Shown here one piece after another: positions 45,785-58,258 of a DNA stretch of 64,000 nt. Made by a program: the position numbers and the translations under genes. The stretch's first letter is position 1; each line of letters starts with the position of its first letter. The notes under the pieces are model-generated. The model was not told the DNA's origin, made no database searches, and saw only the letters and a program-made list of their open reading frames with translations. Source of the DNA: Ectocarpus siliculosus (Eukaryota; Sar; Phaeophyceae; Ectocarpales; Ectocarpaceae); contig FN649737.1 of the NCBI GenBank assembly GCA_000310025.1, positions 3,476,442 through 3,540,441 on the forward strand, in the 5' to 3' direction.

Positions 45785-48733
45785 TCGTCGATTTTTGCGT
45801 CAACGCACTTGAAGATCGGAGTGGACTACCAGGTACATCGGTTCCGGATGGGGTTTCGGGTCAAATCCTGGCACATTGGGTGTGGTGAAGGGATCCCTAA
45901 GCGGCGTTCTTCCACCGGCGTGCTACAAACCTCCAAGAAATCGGTGGAGAGGGTGATGCATGAGGTGAAGTTTTGTGACTTACCCCCCTTTGCCCTTGTA
46001 GCTGGATTCTTGGATAAGTCAAGGTAGCAAGATGCTGAAGCTCGACGCTGAAATATTGACGTTTTCTCGATTCAAGTCTTCTTGGTGAATTAGGTGTAGG
46101 ACGCAGGGCGTCTTCTTGGTGAATTAGGTGTTGGACGCAGGGCGACCCCGGCGTCTGGCATGAACTACATGTATCAGTTGCCCGGCGGTATCGAGTGTCT
46201 GAGTGTAGACTACCACACACACAACGTATCGAAGTAGATTGGTAGAGCAAACAGCGGTCGCTATTCACCAAACCAAGCGACCGGTATTTGCGATTGTATT
46301 CGCGCTGTGTTACTGTAGGTGTATAAAAGGGGCAACATTCACGGTACACGTCAAGTATGGAGACTAATTATCCCCAAGGCTTCATGTTCACGAGAGAGTC
46401 ACACCTCACGGCCTTATTTGAACACAACGAATTGATGAGAACTGTTGAGTCACGGTATGATGTACGTTGGAAAATTGTCGTGGTCACGTGGGGAATCGGA
46501 GGGAAGGATATCGTGTGCTCATCTCGTTTAACGCAAGTGCGACGATCAAGTGTCCCAGGTGTCACCAGGGCGTATGTAGTCTAGGCTTGAATACTGTTCC
46601 AGACGCACGGGAGGTCTCCCGTAATTCCGTACCACTGTACGCCTCCCTCAGGGATGTCGCACATTTCTTTGCTCTTGGACGGGTCTTTCCCCATTTCTTG
46701 TCGATCACGCAGGGTTTTCACTTCACCCCTCGTACATGGTGCATTGTATTGGGTGTATGATTCGGTCGAATGGGCAGACTGTAAATAATAGAAAGCGTTA
46801 TGTTGGCTCTATTGTATGGGCTGGTACGGTTATGGAGTATGGGCTGGTAGGAATCTGTTGCATGTGAACGCCGCAACCTTCTCAAACCGGCAACAAGACG
46901 TTGGCATGGCGTGCATCTCGGTAGATTCGATTCCACGGGAACGCCTTGAACGAGGAGGACGGCCCAATAGTCGTCTTGGACTTGATGAAGTCGTCTTGTT
47001 TGACTGTTCGGTCGCAGATTATATCGAGCTTGCGCGCAACTCAAGAGGTTCGGTGTTGCCCTGCACCGTGCGAGACCTGTGCCCCAAGAAAATCTGTGTT
47101 GAGTGAGGTGTCCATCCCCGCCCAGGGTCTCGGGCTACTGTTGTTTGTGATCGTGCTTCATGCGTGTGACGTGTGCGACTCACACAACAACCGAAACAGA
47201 GACGCGTTCCAAAGGCGTACCTGAGTGAGGCCCAGTTGTAACCGTTGTTGTCAGCATGGTGCTGTGAGGAAGGGTCATGACGACACGACGTAATCTTAGA
47301 GTAGAAACTCGTTTGACTGCTTCGTTGTGTCATGGCAAACGTTGCCACGAGTCGGTCGAAACGACGGTGCGGGTGGCAGCCTCCAATAACAGCAGTACTG
47401 GTAGTGGCTTGGGCCGGGAGTTCGCGATTCGTCGAGGTGTATTTTTTTCCGAATTTCGTGCCTGTGGTAGAGTGGAAAGCGGTTGTTCGTGGGTAAGGAC
47501 GCTGGGCCTTTCTCACGTCAACATGTGTACTGTAAGGTAAGCAAATTCTTCTGTAATTCCATGATATCCCGGGGCTATATTGCCATTGGAACTTGAATGA
47601 AGGTGATACTGATATCCGAGCAACACGGGGATATTTCGATATTTCCCCTGTGAGTAACAGGCTCAACAAGACGGTTTAGTTTGGTGGCCATCTTGTTATC
47701 GGGCTATCTTCTGTGCACTGGGAGGGTGTGTGACAGTGACACGTGTGCATTAAATGAATCGTTGTGTATGGGATGGGTGGGCATTGGGAATGCGGCGGAA
47801 ATACTTCCACGGGGAAGGTGGCAGCCGTGTGCCACGAACGTTTCATCGACAGGCTAAATTGAATAGGTAGACACACAGTCATTCCAGCGTCGAAGTTGCT
47901 CAAGTTGTAGATTGGACGAGGCTTCAATTTGTGGCAGCCAGTCGTATTTGTGGCGCGAATGGATCGAGATCGGAGCTGTATATAGGTCAGGAGCAACTGC
48001 TGCTCGCTCGTGTTTCGTGCTTGAGACGGCCGATCACCGACACAGCCAATCGTTGACGCCAATCAAGCTCAAACTTGCTGATGGCGTCTAAAGTAGCGCA
48101 GGACGGCCGATGGGATGATTTATCACGCCTCGGGGGCCCGGTACAAAAAAAACGCGTGGTTCGGAGCTTCCGAGTGAACGACATCAGACAGATAGACACA
48201 GCTATTCTTCCCGTTCAGTGAGACCTCTGTTGACCGTGCCGGTCTCTTCGAGGAACTCTCTTTTTGCTCTTTGTCTCCACCTTTGTCGAAGAGAACTTGA
48301 CCCTGATGGGGTGAGCCAAACGATTCCTTAAGGTCTTTTCGTCGACATACGCCGAGCAGCAATTGCACTCGCATGTGTTCCTCTGATTGTAGGCATCTGT
48401 CCACGATGCCGTTGCAGCAAATATGGCAAGCTGTCGCTGCTGCTGCTGCAATCGAATATCACCGAGACCTCATGCTTGGTGGGGTATCAAAGCTCATGAC
48501 CCAACGTTGGAGTTTTGACAGGAGTTCAAGGTCTGGTTTGGACCACCATTTTCGCCTCAGCCTGCGACTTACTACGCGCAAACGTACCAAAGACAAATGT
48601 TTTTCTTCAAGGTTCAAGCTTGGTGTTGCTTCTAGGGCACCACCATATCTTCTTTTACAATCACGCGAAAATTGTGGGATGCACCGGTCACTTCCTATGA
48701 TGGTATCTACTAGGGTATTGTGCACTATATGCA
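45785..48733. other. Intergenic; no gene called
   Basis: A 31-bp tandem repeat (GTCTTCTTGGTGAATTAGGTG) starts at 46076 and 46109. Open frames of 216 codons (47669-47019, -) and 97 codons (46946-47224, +, with a hydrophobic GLGLLLFVIVLHA stretch) have no recognisable motif or splice partners. On the minus strand, 48451-48215 includes NTCECNCCSAYVDEKTLRN, a possible small zinc-binding motif in a decayed context. Confidence 0.45.
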
Positions 48734-49283
48734 CTATAAAAACATGTAGATCCCGAACTTTTCTCTGCCATCTTCAACTAATACATGGCGAAACAGTAGT
48801 TTTGTGTTCGTCAACGTCGCGTCCGCGCTGTCGAGTGATTCTTCCTCCAAGTGCCCGCCGCAATGTTTCAGATTGCTAGCGTCAGCGTGAATAGAAACCT
48901 TCGACGATGGACCCAGGTTGAAGAGAAAGGCAATCAGTCGTAGCGTAGGATCAACCATAGTAGTCGAATCGAATGCGTCACAATTGTTGATATAAATCTC
49001 AAGCACATGGGGCCTGCTCTTTCTACGAATCATTGCCGTTGGCGCCGTGCCTGAACACACGCACGCCCTGGGAGCAACATGTACCAACAAACCTCTTAGA
49101 AAGTTGAGCCCAAGCGATGTCTTTGCTAGGGTGTCTACGAACTACGAGCAGTCTCTTCGATTGGGGTCACTTTGGGGTCACGATTAAACCAAGGGCAAAT
49201 CCGTCCCGTTCGTCTCTCTGTCTCTGCGGGTTGGTTGCTCGCCCGCCAGGTTGTCGCACATACCTTCGAGCAGCTGATGAATC
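48734..49283 (-). CDS. 3' exons of an unrecognised gene
   Basis: Minus-strand exons 49283-49264 (20 nt, IHQLLE, donor GTATGT) and 49134-48734 (132 residues, then TAG) join in frame as IHQLLEDTLAKTSLGLNFLR. The long exon continues GLLVHVAP, HVLEIYINNCDAFDST, LRLIAFLFNLGPSSKVSI and LLFRHVLVEDGREKFGIY. Composition and frame look like real coding sequence, but no family is recognised. Upstream lies the palindromic array, so the 5' part is either beyond it, with the array in an intron, or lost. Confidence 0.45.
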
Positions 49284-49374
49284 CTAAAGGAAGGGCGATC
49301 TGGGGAAGTACGCGCGGTCGAAACGTCACCGCCCAACATAGTCGGGTCATGTACATTATTTGAACAAAATATGC

Positions 49375-50425
49375 GAATTCTCATGGGAAGAATGAGAGTT
49401 CTCATGCGACCCCATGGGACCTCATGGGACCTCATGAGAACTCGCGTGAGAAGACTCATGGGGTCGCATGAGAACTCTCATGGTGTCCCATAAGACCTCT
49501 CATGAGAACTCCTGAGACTTCTCATGAGAATTCTCATGAGGTCTCATAAGACTCGTATGAGACCCCACGAGAATTCTCATGAGAAGTCTCATAAGAACCC
49601 ATGAGCTCTCATGAGCTCTCATGAGCTCTCATGAGCTCTCATGAGAGCTGATTTAGCTCTCATGGGCTCGCATGACCTCTCATGAGAGCTAATTTACCTC
49701 TCATGACCTCTCATGAGAGCTGATTTATCTCTCATGATCGCTAAATTAGCTCTGATGGGCTCCCATGACCTCTCATGACCTCTCATGACCTCTCATTAGC
49801 TCTCATGGGCTGTCATGACCTCTCATGAGAGCTAATTAAGATCTCATGAGAGCTAAGAGCTCATGAGAGCTCATGAGAGCCCATCAGAGCTGATTTAGCT
49901 CTCATGAGAGCTGATTAGCTCTCATGAGAGCACATGAGAGGTCATGACCTCTAATGGGCTCTCATGAGCTCTCATGAGAGCTAAAGGAGCTCTCATGGGC
50001 TCTCATGACCTCTCATGAGAACCAATTAGCTCTCATGAGAGCCCATGAGAGCTAAATTTGCTCTCATGAGAGGTCATGAGAGGTCATGAGAGGTCATGAG
50101 AGCCCATGAGAGCCCATGAGAGCTGATTTAGCTATCATGGGCTCTCATTAGCTCTCATGAGAGCTAATTCAGCTCTCATGGGCTCTCATGAGCTCTCATG
50201 ACAGCTAACGAGCTCTCAGGAGATCTCATGGGCTCTCATGAGCTCTCATGAGCTCTCATGAGAAGTAATGGGAGCCCATGAGAGCTCGTGAGAAGCCATG
50301 GGAACGCATGCTATTCCTTGACACTCGAACAGAACCCATGATACTCCATGAGACTCCATGAGACTCAATTGGACTAGATGAGAAGCCATGAGAAGCAATG
50401 AGAAGCCAAGAAGGTCCATGATACC
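49375..50425. repeat. 1-kb array of palindromic CTCATGAG-type units
   Basis: Almost every 8-14 bases carries a TCATGA, CTCATGAG or CTCATGGG core joined by AGCT, GAGAGC or GACCTC. The commonest extended forms are AGCTCTCATGAGAGCT and CCTCTCATGAC. The middle (about 49600-50260) is most regular and the edges decay into CATGGGACC and CATGAGAAC variants. There is no open frame in most of it because ATGA and TGAG recur in all frames. It is not a CRISPR array, as no constant repeat with unique spacers exists. Confidence 0.95.
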
Positions 50426-52982
50426 TAATAACTCCTCGTGAGAACAGCTGAGACCCGAAGCGTGGGATATATAGGCCACCCGACATGTCGTGCGATGCCA
50501 CATGATCTTGGCGCTTTTGTGTACATGTAGCCAACGACTAGAGGTCATGTACAGGGAGCGTGATGGTACCATTCCCGATTTCAGTAAGACCCACACTCTT
50601 ATGGCCGCGGTTTTGTACGCGGCAGGGATAAGACCTCTCTAGTGGGCCGTCGTGGCGCGTAACAGTACACCGTCAACATCCTGGCACCGACGACACCAAG
50701 CGTGGGATGCGACGATCCGCAATACCCCCCCAAGTGTGCTGTTGGTGTGGTGGAGACATGCGCATATTACATGTGGGCCCAAGTCGTGCGTCAAACGCAT
50801 CGCCGTGCGGCGTCAACCCCATGACCGACGAGAACGTGTGCGTGGCAACGGCCACGCTCTAGTTGTACGTTCAGTACTATGCGTTCAGTTATATTCCGGA
50901 GTCGCGCGAATGATAATAGCATTGTTTTAGAGCACAATATGTAATCGATGTGAAGTGAGTGTTGCAGCGTTAGGCAAAGGCAGCCGCGTGACTGCAAGGA
51001 GACGATAAACAGAAAATTTACCCAAGATCAACAATTCAGCCTGCCGACGAGAGGAGACTAGACTGGCAGGACGAAGCTTATATGTGCCTTGTCGTTTGAC
51101 ACCTTTTACGACACCTGGTATACAATTATCAAAGCTCGCGTCACCCCTCCTTCTGAAAGCCAACTCTGTTTCAAAAAACGGCTTTGGACGGCTTACGGTG
51201 ACAAGGCCCACACAGGAACAATAATACGTCTACATCCCAATAAACGTCTTCGACAAAAACCCAGCGAGTATTCCCGGGTGAAGCACGTAGTATGGGTATG
51301 GATGCCACATTATGGCCAGTGGGAAATTACACCCTCTTGCCAACGTTCATGTGCCCCACGCGGTCGCTCACTTTAAACGGACCGTGTAAGACTGCCGTAA
51401 ACTACCAGCTATCCAGAATAAGCTAACGGTCACACTCTCTCTCCTTTTTAGACCCCATTATCCAAGCCTATGGAGAGAGTAAACCCCCTTCACCTCGCGG
51501 CATCACGGGTTCATGGTGGGTCTTTCGACATGAGCTTCTTCTGCGCCAGCAACTCGTTCTTGATGACCATGTTGGTGTTCAAGACCAGCTGCGAAAGAAT
51601 ACGCGGCATCCTCATGACGATGTACCTGAAGCCTGGTGGTATGTACAACAACACGAAGTCAGCAGGAAGTGCATGGCGCCGGAAGTAAGTGCTGATTGCA
51701 CGAGGCACCTACAAAGTGAGGTGTTAGAACAGAGCAGCTCCCGGACCCATCGATGGAAATGAAGTACAAACGATGAGGCTGCATATGTCTAGTATTCCCA
51801 GACGTTTTGCACGATGAGGTTAGGTTGTTTTTCGCAGTCATTCCGGTGAGTCGATAGTAACCGCCGTATGTGGACGCTCAAGATTTGTCCCTCACGTATC
51901 ACGTAACGTGGGTGTGTGTGTGTGTGTGTGTACTCATAGTCGTGCATGCCGTAGTCGTTAGACGAATGAGCTCGCATCCCTACAAAGCCGGGACGGAGCA
52001 CGCCGGGTTCTCACCGGACCAGGCTCTCACATCACCAAGCGCGAAGAGCCGTGAGATATTCGGCGAGTCGCATGAAGGGTGAGCTGCATCGTGCTAACGG
52101 TGTTCGGCATCTTGTGCTTGCTTCCTTGCGTACGGATGGCAGCTGCGTATGACTTAGTTTTTTATCTGGTGCTTTCACTTCCAGAGACTTTTGTAAGCGA
52201 AAGAGGCGCTATTCAGCGCGACAGTTGAAAGAGCCCGATATTTACATATTTTGGGGGCCCTTTTTTCAACCCTGAGGATGAAGAGAAAAAAAGTCGCGGT
52301 TCGCGTTCCGCGGCTAATTCTTATGGGTTACCGTCGCGGCTTGCTGGGGAATCAGTCGCCAGCTAATGTACGACAATACACAGGGCGATAGCATACATGC
52401 ATTGTGCATCCCGCGATGTAAGCCTGTTGTCGTAGTTGACGGAGGAAGCATGCCACAAGTAAGTCTAACCTGCGCTGCGATGTAAATACTAGCCTTCCCA
52501 TGATACCAGACATTGTTGCAGAGCATTTACCGCCGACCTGCTCTCCCTCAGTGTCTCGATCTCTCTCCGTCTCCCTCTGCTCTGTTCGCGCCCCTGCCTG
52601 GATTGGCGGGATTTGTCTCGGTGGTGCTCGGCGCATGCCCGTACTTAGGTTCTGCGAAGGGGGCAAAGGCGCCTGGGCTTTCGTCGCCATCAAGACGAAA
52701 GTCGATGGAAAAATCGCAACAGGACACGCGTACAACCGACATTACGACCCGTCAGATTTAGGTCAGTGCCGACGTAGACGTGGGCCGGAGAGAGAGGAAA
52801 TAGGCAAGAGGGGCAGGACCTAAAAGATATATGGCAGTCGCCACATAGGTACCGGGGGGGGGTATTGAGCCAGGCTGCTGATGGTGCACGGATCCAGACA
52901 CACACCAGCGTCATCTGTTTGTGGGGCAGCTATGCGTGCACCACAGAGGGACAGCAGGCGTGCGACGGAAGCGAGCATGGTC
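50426..52982. other. Intergenic; no gene called
   Basis: Contains a TG run at about 51909, a stretch at 51450-51690 open in frames on both strands (so undecidable), and an 88-bp dispersed repeat at 52233 with a relative at 56425. There is also an open frame at 51089-51376 (+) without a motif. Confidence 0.4.
52233..52320. repeat. Dispersed repeat, copy 1 (second copy 56425-56505)
   Basis: Both blocks run CGATATTT...ATTTT...CC(C)TG(G)GGA-GAAG...AA-A-GT-GCG-TTCGCG-TCCGCGGCT. They are diverged but collinear over about 85 bases, in the same orientation. Family unknown. Confidence 0.45.
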
Positions 52983-52987
52983 GTATG

Positions 52988-53224
52988 TGTTCGTGTGTGC
53001 ATGAGCGGATGAGAATATTCCAACGGGACTGTAGGAATTGGCTACGCAGATAGGAATTGATAGTCCCCTGGGTTGGTTTCATGGTTGATCCACGGGGCTC
53101 GACCCTGCGGGAGTGCTTGCTGTGTCGTGGCACTCTCTCTCTCCCGCCGCGTCCTGATCGTGTCTGCTGTCCTAAATACAAGTGATACCATCATCTTCAA
53201 CACACTTACAAGGGTACACTAACA
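52988..53224 (+). repeat. 5' LTR, 237 bp
   Basis: TG...CA ends, same length as the 3' copy, flanked on the left by GTATG. It contains TCTCTCTCTC and a possible short A/T-rich promoter stretch, but no clear TATA box. Confidence 0.93.
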
Positions 53225-53251
53225 CTCTAGGGTCGGGGAGAGGTCATCAGA

Positions 53252-53683
53252 GTGGTGGGCTCCCAGCACTCCAGCATCAGGCAGGGGAAGAACCATCGGT
53301 ACGGCAACCGCAACAATCACAAGGCGTCTGAGCAGGGATTACTCGTGAGCACCAACAATGGCGGCGGTGGAAAAGCTGGTCGCAACCGCGGCCGTGGGGG
53401 ACGCAACGGCAACGGCAACGGCGGTGGAGACGGTCGCAGTGACGGCGGCCGCCGCAGGGGCCGGTGCTACCGGTGCAACAGGCGAGGGCACCAGTCGGCC
53501 TCGTGCACTACCCCCATCACCAACTTCTTGACCCAGTGCGAAGTCTGCGACGGGTATGGACACGATAAGAGCAAGTGCCCGTCAGCGAAGGTTGAGGAGG
53601 AGGCGAAGGGCGAGACGGCAGTCATGGCGGTTGTGGTGGCGAGCGATGACGAGGAGCTGGATGTGGCACGTGAGGCGTTGTAA
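53252..53683 (+). pseudogene. Gag-type remnant with two CCHC zinc knuckles
   Basis: The frame carries a Gly/Asn/Arg-rich stretch (NGNGNGGGDGRSDGG) and then two canonical C-x2-C-x4-H-x4-C knuckles, CYRCNRRGHQSASC and CEVCDGYGHDKSKC, as in nucleocapsid regions of LTR-element Gag proteins. It is only part of a gag gene and no pol follows. It is treated as a fossil. Confidence 0.85.
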
Positions 53684-53799
53684 GGACAGGCGGGGGAAAG
53701 ACGCCAAAGCCGCGCGGGTCACCGCGCACGCTCCATCTACACCATCGCAGCAGCGTGGAAAGGTGAAGTCACAGAAAACCGGCCGCAAGGCCGCGAGCC

Positions 53800-54110
53800 C
53801 ATAGCCGCGACGGAAGGGGCGCGGGAGGGCAACAACAAAAATAACACGGCGGGAGGGCCGTGTGCTCGCAGCTGCGACGGGAGGGGCGCGGGAGGGCAAC
53901 AACCAAATAACACGGCGGGAGGGCCGTGTGCTCGCAGCCGCGACGGGAGGGGCGCGGGAGGGCAACAACAAAAAAAAAAATCTAAGGCCCCATCGCGCGT
54001 CGGACGGGGCGTGAGGGGTGGAGAAAACCGAAGCAGCCCCGTGGCGCGCCGGAAAGGGCGTGAGGGGGAACCCCGCGGCACGTCGGAAGGGGCGTGGGGG
54101 GGAGGGTACT
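53800..54110. repeat. Two tandem arrays inside the LTR element
   Basis: About 2.7 units of 64 bp (CGACGG(A/G)AGGGGCGCGGGAG, GCAACAAC, ACACGGCGGGAGGGCC) start near 53808. They are followed by three units of about 48 bp with GGGGCGTG(A/G)GGGG. Both are G-rich on the plus strand. Confidence 0.85.
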
Positions 54111-55053
54111 TGCCTCGTGATGCTAAAACGGGAACTCCTTTTCTGGCGAGGCTACAGGCCGGGACGAGCGCTGGGAGGGGAGCAACACGCATCACAGTGC
54201 TGGATTGGCGCTTCTTTCTTGACGGTATTTGGTGTTTGATGGTATTCGTAGCGAAGTTGGTGATCCTCGTTAGTTGTCATGAGTGCACTTTGGTTGAAGA
54301 GCCAGGGAGGGTGTTCCGTGTTTCTCGGAGGCGTTCGCGTCCACATGTTCAGTATTTTCCTGGTAGTCATTTGGCTGAAACTTCTTGATTGCCGCCAAGT
54401 GGGGCCGTTCTCTAGGTTGCGAAATGTGCAGGAATCTGGGATACTGTTGGAACCGCTGAAGGAACGTATGAGGAAAAATTGGGACATCAGTGTTGTACGT
54501 CGACGAGAACAGAGGATTGTCGAAAAATGCATGCCGGTTGTGTGTCGCTCAGAAAATGTTGGACGATTGCCTTATGCCCCGGTGCGCTGTGTTACGTCAG
54601 CGAGGGGGGGGGGGCGATTTCGATGTTTGTCTGATGTTTGTTTGAATAACAGATAGTAGTGCAGCCGCATGGTAGTTGTTTGAACCAACTCCTCAGGATA
54701 GTCTTACGCTATTGCTCACCAAGAATTGAGATAGGCCGTTGTTGGAAACAGGGTTATGATCTTGGTACGTCATGCAGGAAGAATATGATAGCACGCCGCC
54801 CACGTTTGTAGATATAGATTCCGAGCGTGGATCCTGGCGCGACTGGTATTGTGCATGTATTGATCTTGCTCTGGTAGCGCAACAGTGACAGTATCCGGTG
54901 GAACGGTGAATATTGGTGGGGGTTTTGACCCGGAGGCCGGGTTTCCCCCTGTTATGTTTTCGCGTTGGTTTTTTTGTCCGTTTGGGTTTTCGTCGCATCC
55001 GGCGTGTGCATGCCCACTAGTGGTTAGTTACTAGCGTAAAGAACCAGGGAGGG

Positions 55054-55290
55054 TGTTCGTGTGTGCATGAGCGGATGAGAATATTCCAACGGGACTGTAG
55101 GAATTGGCTACGCAGATAGGAATTGATAGTCCCCTGGGTTGGTTTCATGGTTGATCCACGGGGCTCGACCCTGCGGGAGTGCTTGCTGTGTCGTGGCACT
55201 CTCTCTCTCCCGCCGCGTCCTGATCGTGTCTGCTGTCCTAAATACAAGTGATACCATCATCTTCAACACACTTACAAGGGTATACTAACA
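55054..55290 (+). repeat. 3' LTR, 237 bp
   Basis: Same TG...CA ends and length as the 5' LTR, followed directly by GTATG, the second half of the target duplication. Confidence 0.93.
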
Positions 55291-55295
55291 GTATG

Positions 55296-57690
55296 TGCGG
55301 CCACCTTTCAAGATGTTGCACCTTACATGAGGTTGTTTCTTTTCCGTTGATGATGCACATGCACGAAGAAACAACATGTGAAGCTTCTCGCTGTGCGGAC
55401 GCAAACACGAAAGTCTGGGCTTTCTGGAAGAGGCACGCATGCGGCATACACCTGGCGGCGAGCCTACCACACCGTAGATGAACACGACCAGCAGGGTTGA
55501 CATGGGATTGTGACACGACACATGGCAAATACTGCGTCAGCCTCACAACCTGCACGCCACATCGGTCTCAAGCATTCTGAGCTTCCCGCCAAGTGAAAGC
55601 GTACAGTCCACCACGAACCAAAAATCAACAAAAAAAGCCGTCGATGGTCAAGATGGCATGATTTTCATGCGAGACATGCTGCTGAAGCAACAACAGCATG
55701 CAGGGCACGGCTTTTGCGAAGACAGTCAGTTGCGCGGTGCAAGTAAGCTACCTGAACCGATCCCGCGGGAGACCTACTTCTTATTACGCACAGCAGCAGC
55801 ACTAGACACTCACGCCCTCGACGGTTTCTTTGAATGATGGTACGTGTGATCTGGACTTGATAAGGTGTGGTATGTTGTGTGTTCAATTGCGATCATCGGT
55901 GTGCTCTTTTTGGAGCAGTCGTTTGGACCCCCTGAAAATCAATAAACACCCGCCAGGTTACACATTGTGCATGCCTACGGTATACCCACGGTGTACAGGT
56001 CGTACAGGCCCGGCATATCCTGGTTTTCATAGCTAGTCTCGGACCAGCGTCTCTGCGGTGATGCGTTTGTTGGTGGTGTTCTTACGTCTCTGTCGGTGTT
56101 TCTTGTCCAGGTTTGATCCGCGTGCGCGCGCGATGCCCGCTTTTGGGTACGCCTTTTAGATAATAAACCCAGCGTTTGGGGAGCAAGACATACTACAAGA
56201 CGTACTACGAAATTTGGCGACAGACGCCTGTGAAGCACGGCCATCTGTTGCCGAAGCACGACCAATCCCGTGCAACGAAAGAGCGCGATATTCTATTTAC
56301 TTCTTCGTCGGAAGCGAACTGGCCGTCAATCTAAGCCCTACAGATCTCGTGCTGGTTCCAAAGGTGGGCAATATCGGCTTCCAGGAAACCGCGGTTTGGG
56401 GCGCCTATATCGTGCGGCGCAAGTTTGGCCGATATTTCGAGCATTTTTTCTGTATCCTGGGGACGAAGGGAAACAATGTGGCGCTTCGCGCTCCGCGGCT
56501 CATTTCCACGAACTACAGCTGATTGATGTAACTGTCGTCAGGCGTGTGCATCCACGGGAGGAAGTGCGTGTGATAGCGAGGGGCTCTACAGGTGTAACAG
56601 GGCCTTTTTGTTCTTGTTTTTTCCCCCTGAAACAGCAACACCGCCTATCCGAGATGTTTGGTGAAGAAATCAAACCGCATATTGGATGATGATACATTCA
56701 TCATGGTCGCACCCCTATCTCCAAATATGAGCAGTACATACAGATAGCTAAACTAAACTTCCAGTGCACGTGGTGGTAGCATGGCACACGTCCCACGACA
56801 AACTAGGAGATCGCGCCCATGAATGACGAACAAGGCTTGAAAGTAGATTCGCTGCAATACTGGAAGAACACGGCACGCCCTAGGTTTGGGTCTGACATGA
56901 CGTCCCTTTCCCAATGTGACGGACCAAAACGTCCACAGCTAGGCGCATAACAACCAGGTCGCATTTTGTGTTTGCCCCTTTCCTTGTACTGACTGCGAAC
57001 GATGGGTACCCGGGGCCACATCACCGTGTTCTTGCCACCGGACCATGGGTTCCACATGCACAAAACGGTACGATGTGCTATCTATATCATTGGTTATCGC
57101 AGTAATCATTGTTCCGCGAAGCGCACGCGGATCCCGTTACTCTCCAACGAAATGCGCTTACACTCCGTCTGCAACAGGTCAAGACGGGCGCTAGTGGAAT
57201 CCGATAATCAGGGTCAATGTTGCCGTGGGGTCACGTGGTTGCCATTGTACGGCGGCATTCTTGCCATTGGCCTACGGTATGCACAGACCCAAGAACGTAG
57301 AAGGCCGCACTGTGTCGACGGGTGTTCCCGCCATTTTACCGGACAACCGGCATTGGCGAGGGTATGAGACAACAGCTACGGTTGATCCTTCGCGTTCCGT
57401 GAAACTAGAGGTTGGGCGACTTTTTTTTTTCGAATCGTACAAGTAGAAGCGTTATGCCAAAGTGTGCACCCCGGGCTTTTTGTCTCCCCTGCGGTGCTTA
57501 CATACATACCACGCATTGACCCACGCATTGTCAAATCCTGTCGGCTAACCGCATAGCAGGAGGCTGTGTTGACCGTGTTTTGGTGCTGGCGTTTGGTGTT
57601 GCGCTGTCATGTATAGCTGTGCGTGGAATATGTGCCTCCCATACGGCACGTCCAAATCTCATCTTACCTAACATTTTCCGGTAACTCTAT
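55296..57690. other. Intergenic; no gene called
   Basis: The flank beyond the LTR element shows no gene on either strand. Scattered short frames have no motif, and one dispersed repeat copy lies at 56425. Confidence 0.45.
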
Positions 57691-57694
57691 CATC

Positions 57695-58258
57695 CTAACC
57701 AAACCTCAAACTACGTACATGTAGTAGTCGACCATGGACGCCGTTGCCGCCCTCCGATTTGAGGGAGAAGATTCCGCCGTGAACGTCGTAACCGACAAGG
57801 AGGGACAGCTGCCCGTTGCTATTTTCGGGAGACTCCGCGAGCAAGGCAAACACCACAGCCACGGTAGAGATCGCGTAGGTGACCACAATGTAGACAGTAC
57901 TTGTCACATTGCGAACGATGACCCGCCGGTACAATGCCCCCCCTGATTGAGTGCCTCCTTGGGTCGCTCGCATTGGCTTCACAAACAGCATCAACAGGAG
58001 CAAGAACTGGAGAGGGAGGAGCGGAAGGGGCGCACGATCGTCGTCCATCACCATCAATTCAACGCATGAATTTCTTCGAAAATTCCACAAACCGACGGAA
58101 GCGAGTGACGCTGCATTGCTTACACCAACTCTATTTCTCACTGTCGTACTATTAACCTGCTTGTACATAGTCATCATGATAGACGGTCGAGGGCGCACCA
58201 AAACGTTACCGTCGATGGTTGACACCATCGGCCGTTGCCCCCGGGACCACACAAACAT
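57695..58258 (-). other. Undecided open stretch with two hydrophobic helices
   Basis: The minus strand is open for 187 codons with LPLLPLQFLLLLMLFVKPM and STVYIVVTYAISTVAVVFAL as possible membrane segments and a Gly-rich end. The plus strand is also open over part of it (57734-57946). It lies at the 3' side of the minus-strand remnants in the tandem duplication and could be their membrane-anchor exon. This is an inference. Confidence 0.3.

Larger units (their letters stand above)
52988..55290 (+). mobile_element. Young non-autonomous LTR retrotransposon (Gag-only, TR-GAG type)
   Basis: Two 237-bp direct repeats, 52988-53224 and 55054-55290, start TGTTCGTGTG and end ACTAACA, and are near identical. 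They are bordered by the 5-bp target duplication GTATG (52983-52987 and 55291-55295). A purine-rich tract (CCAGGGAGGG) precedes the 3' LTR. The internal 1.8 kb holds a Gag-type frame with two zinc knuckles and tandem repeats. No protease, integrase or reverse transcriptase was recognised, so the element depends on others and is a fossil fragment of an LTR family, perhaps Copia-like. LTR identity above 99% points to a recent insertion. Confidence 0.93.

Noticed and set aside
47019-47669. 216-codon minus-strand open frame
   Set aside because: No motif, low-quality composition, no splice partner and no repeat copy; probably chance.
49375-50425. CRISPR-like array
   Set aside because: Units are short palindromes in irregular order without constant repeats and unique spacers, in a eukaryotic context.
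51450-51690. Possible exon, open in plus and minus frames
   Set aside because: Frames on both strands look equally coding-like, with no motif or partner exon to decide.
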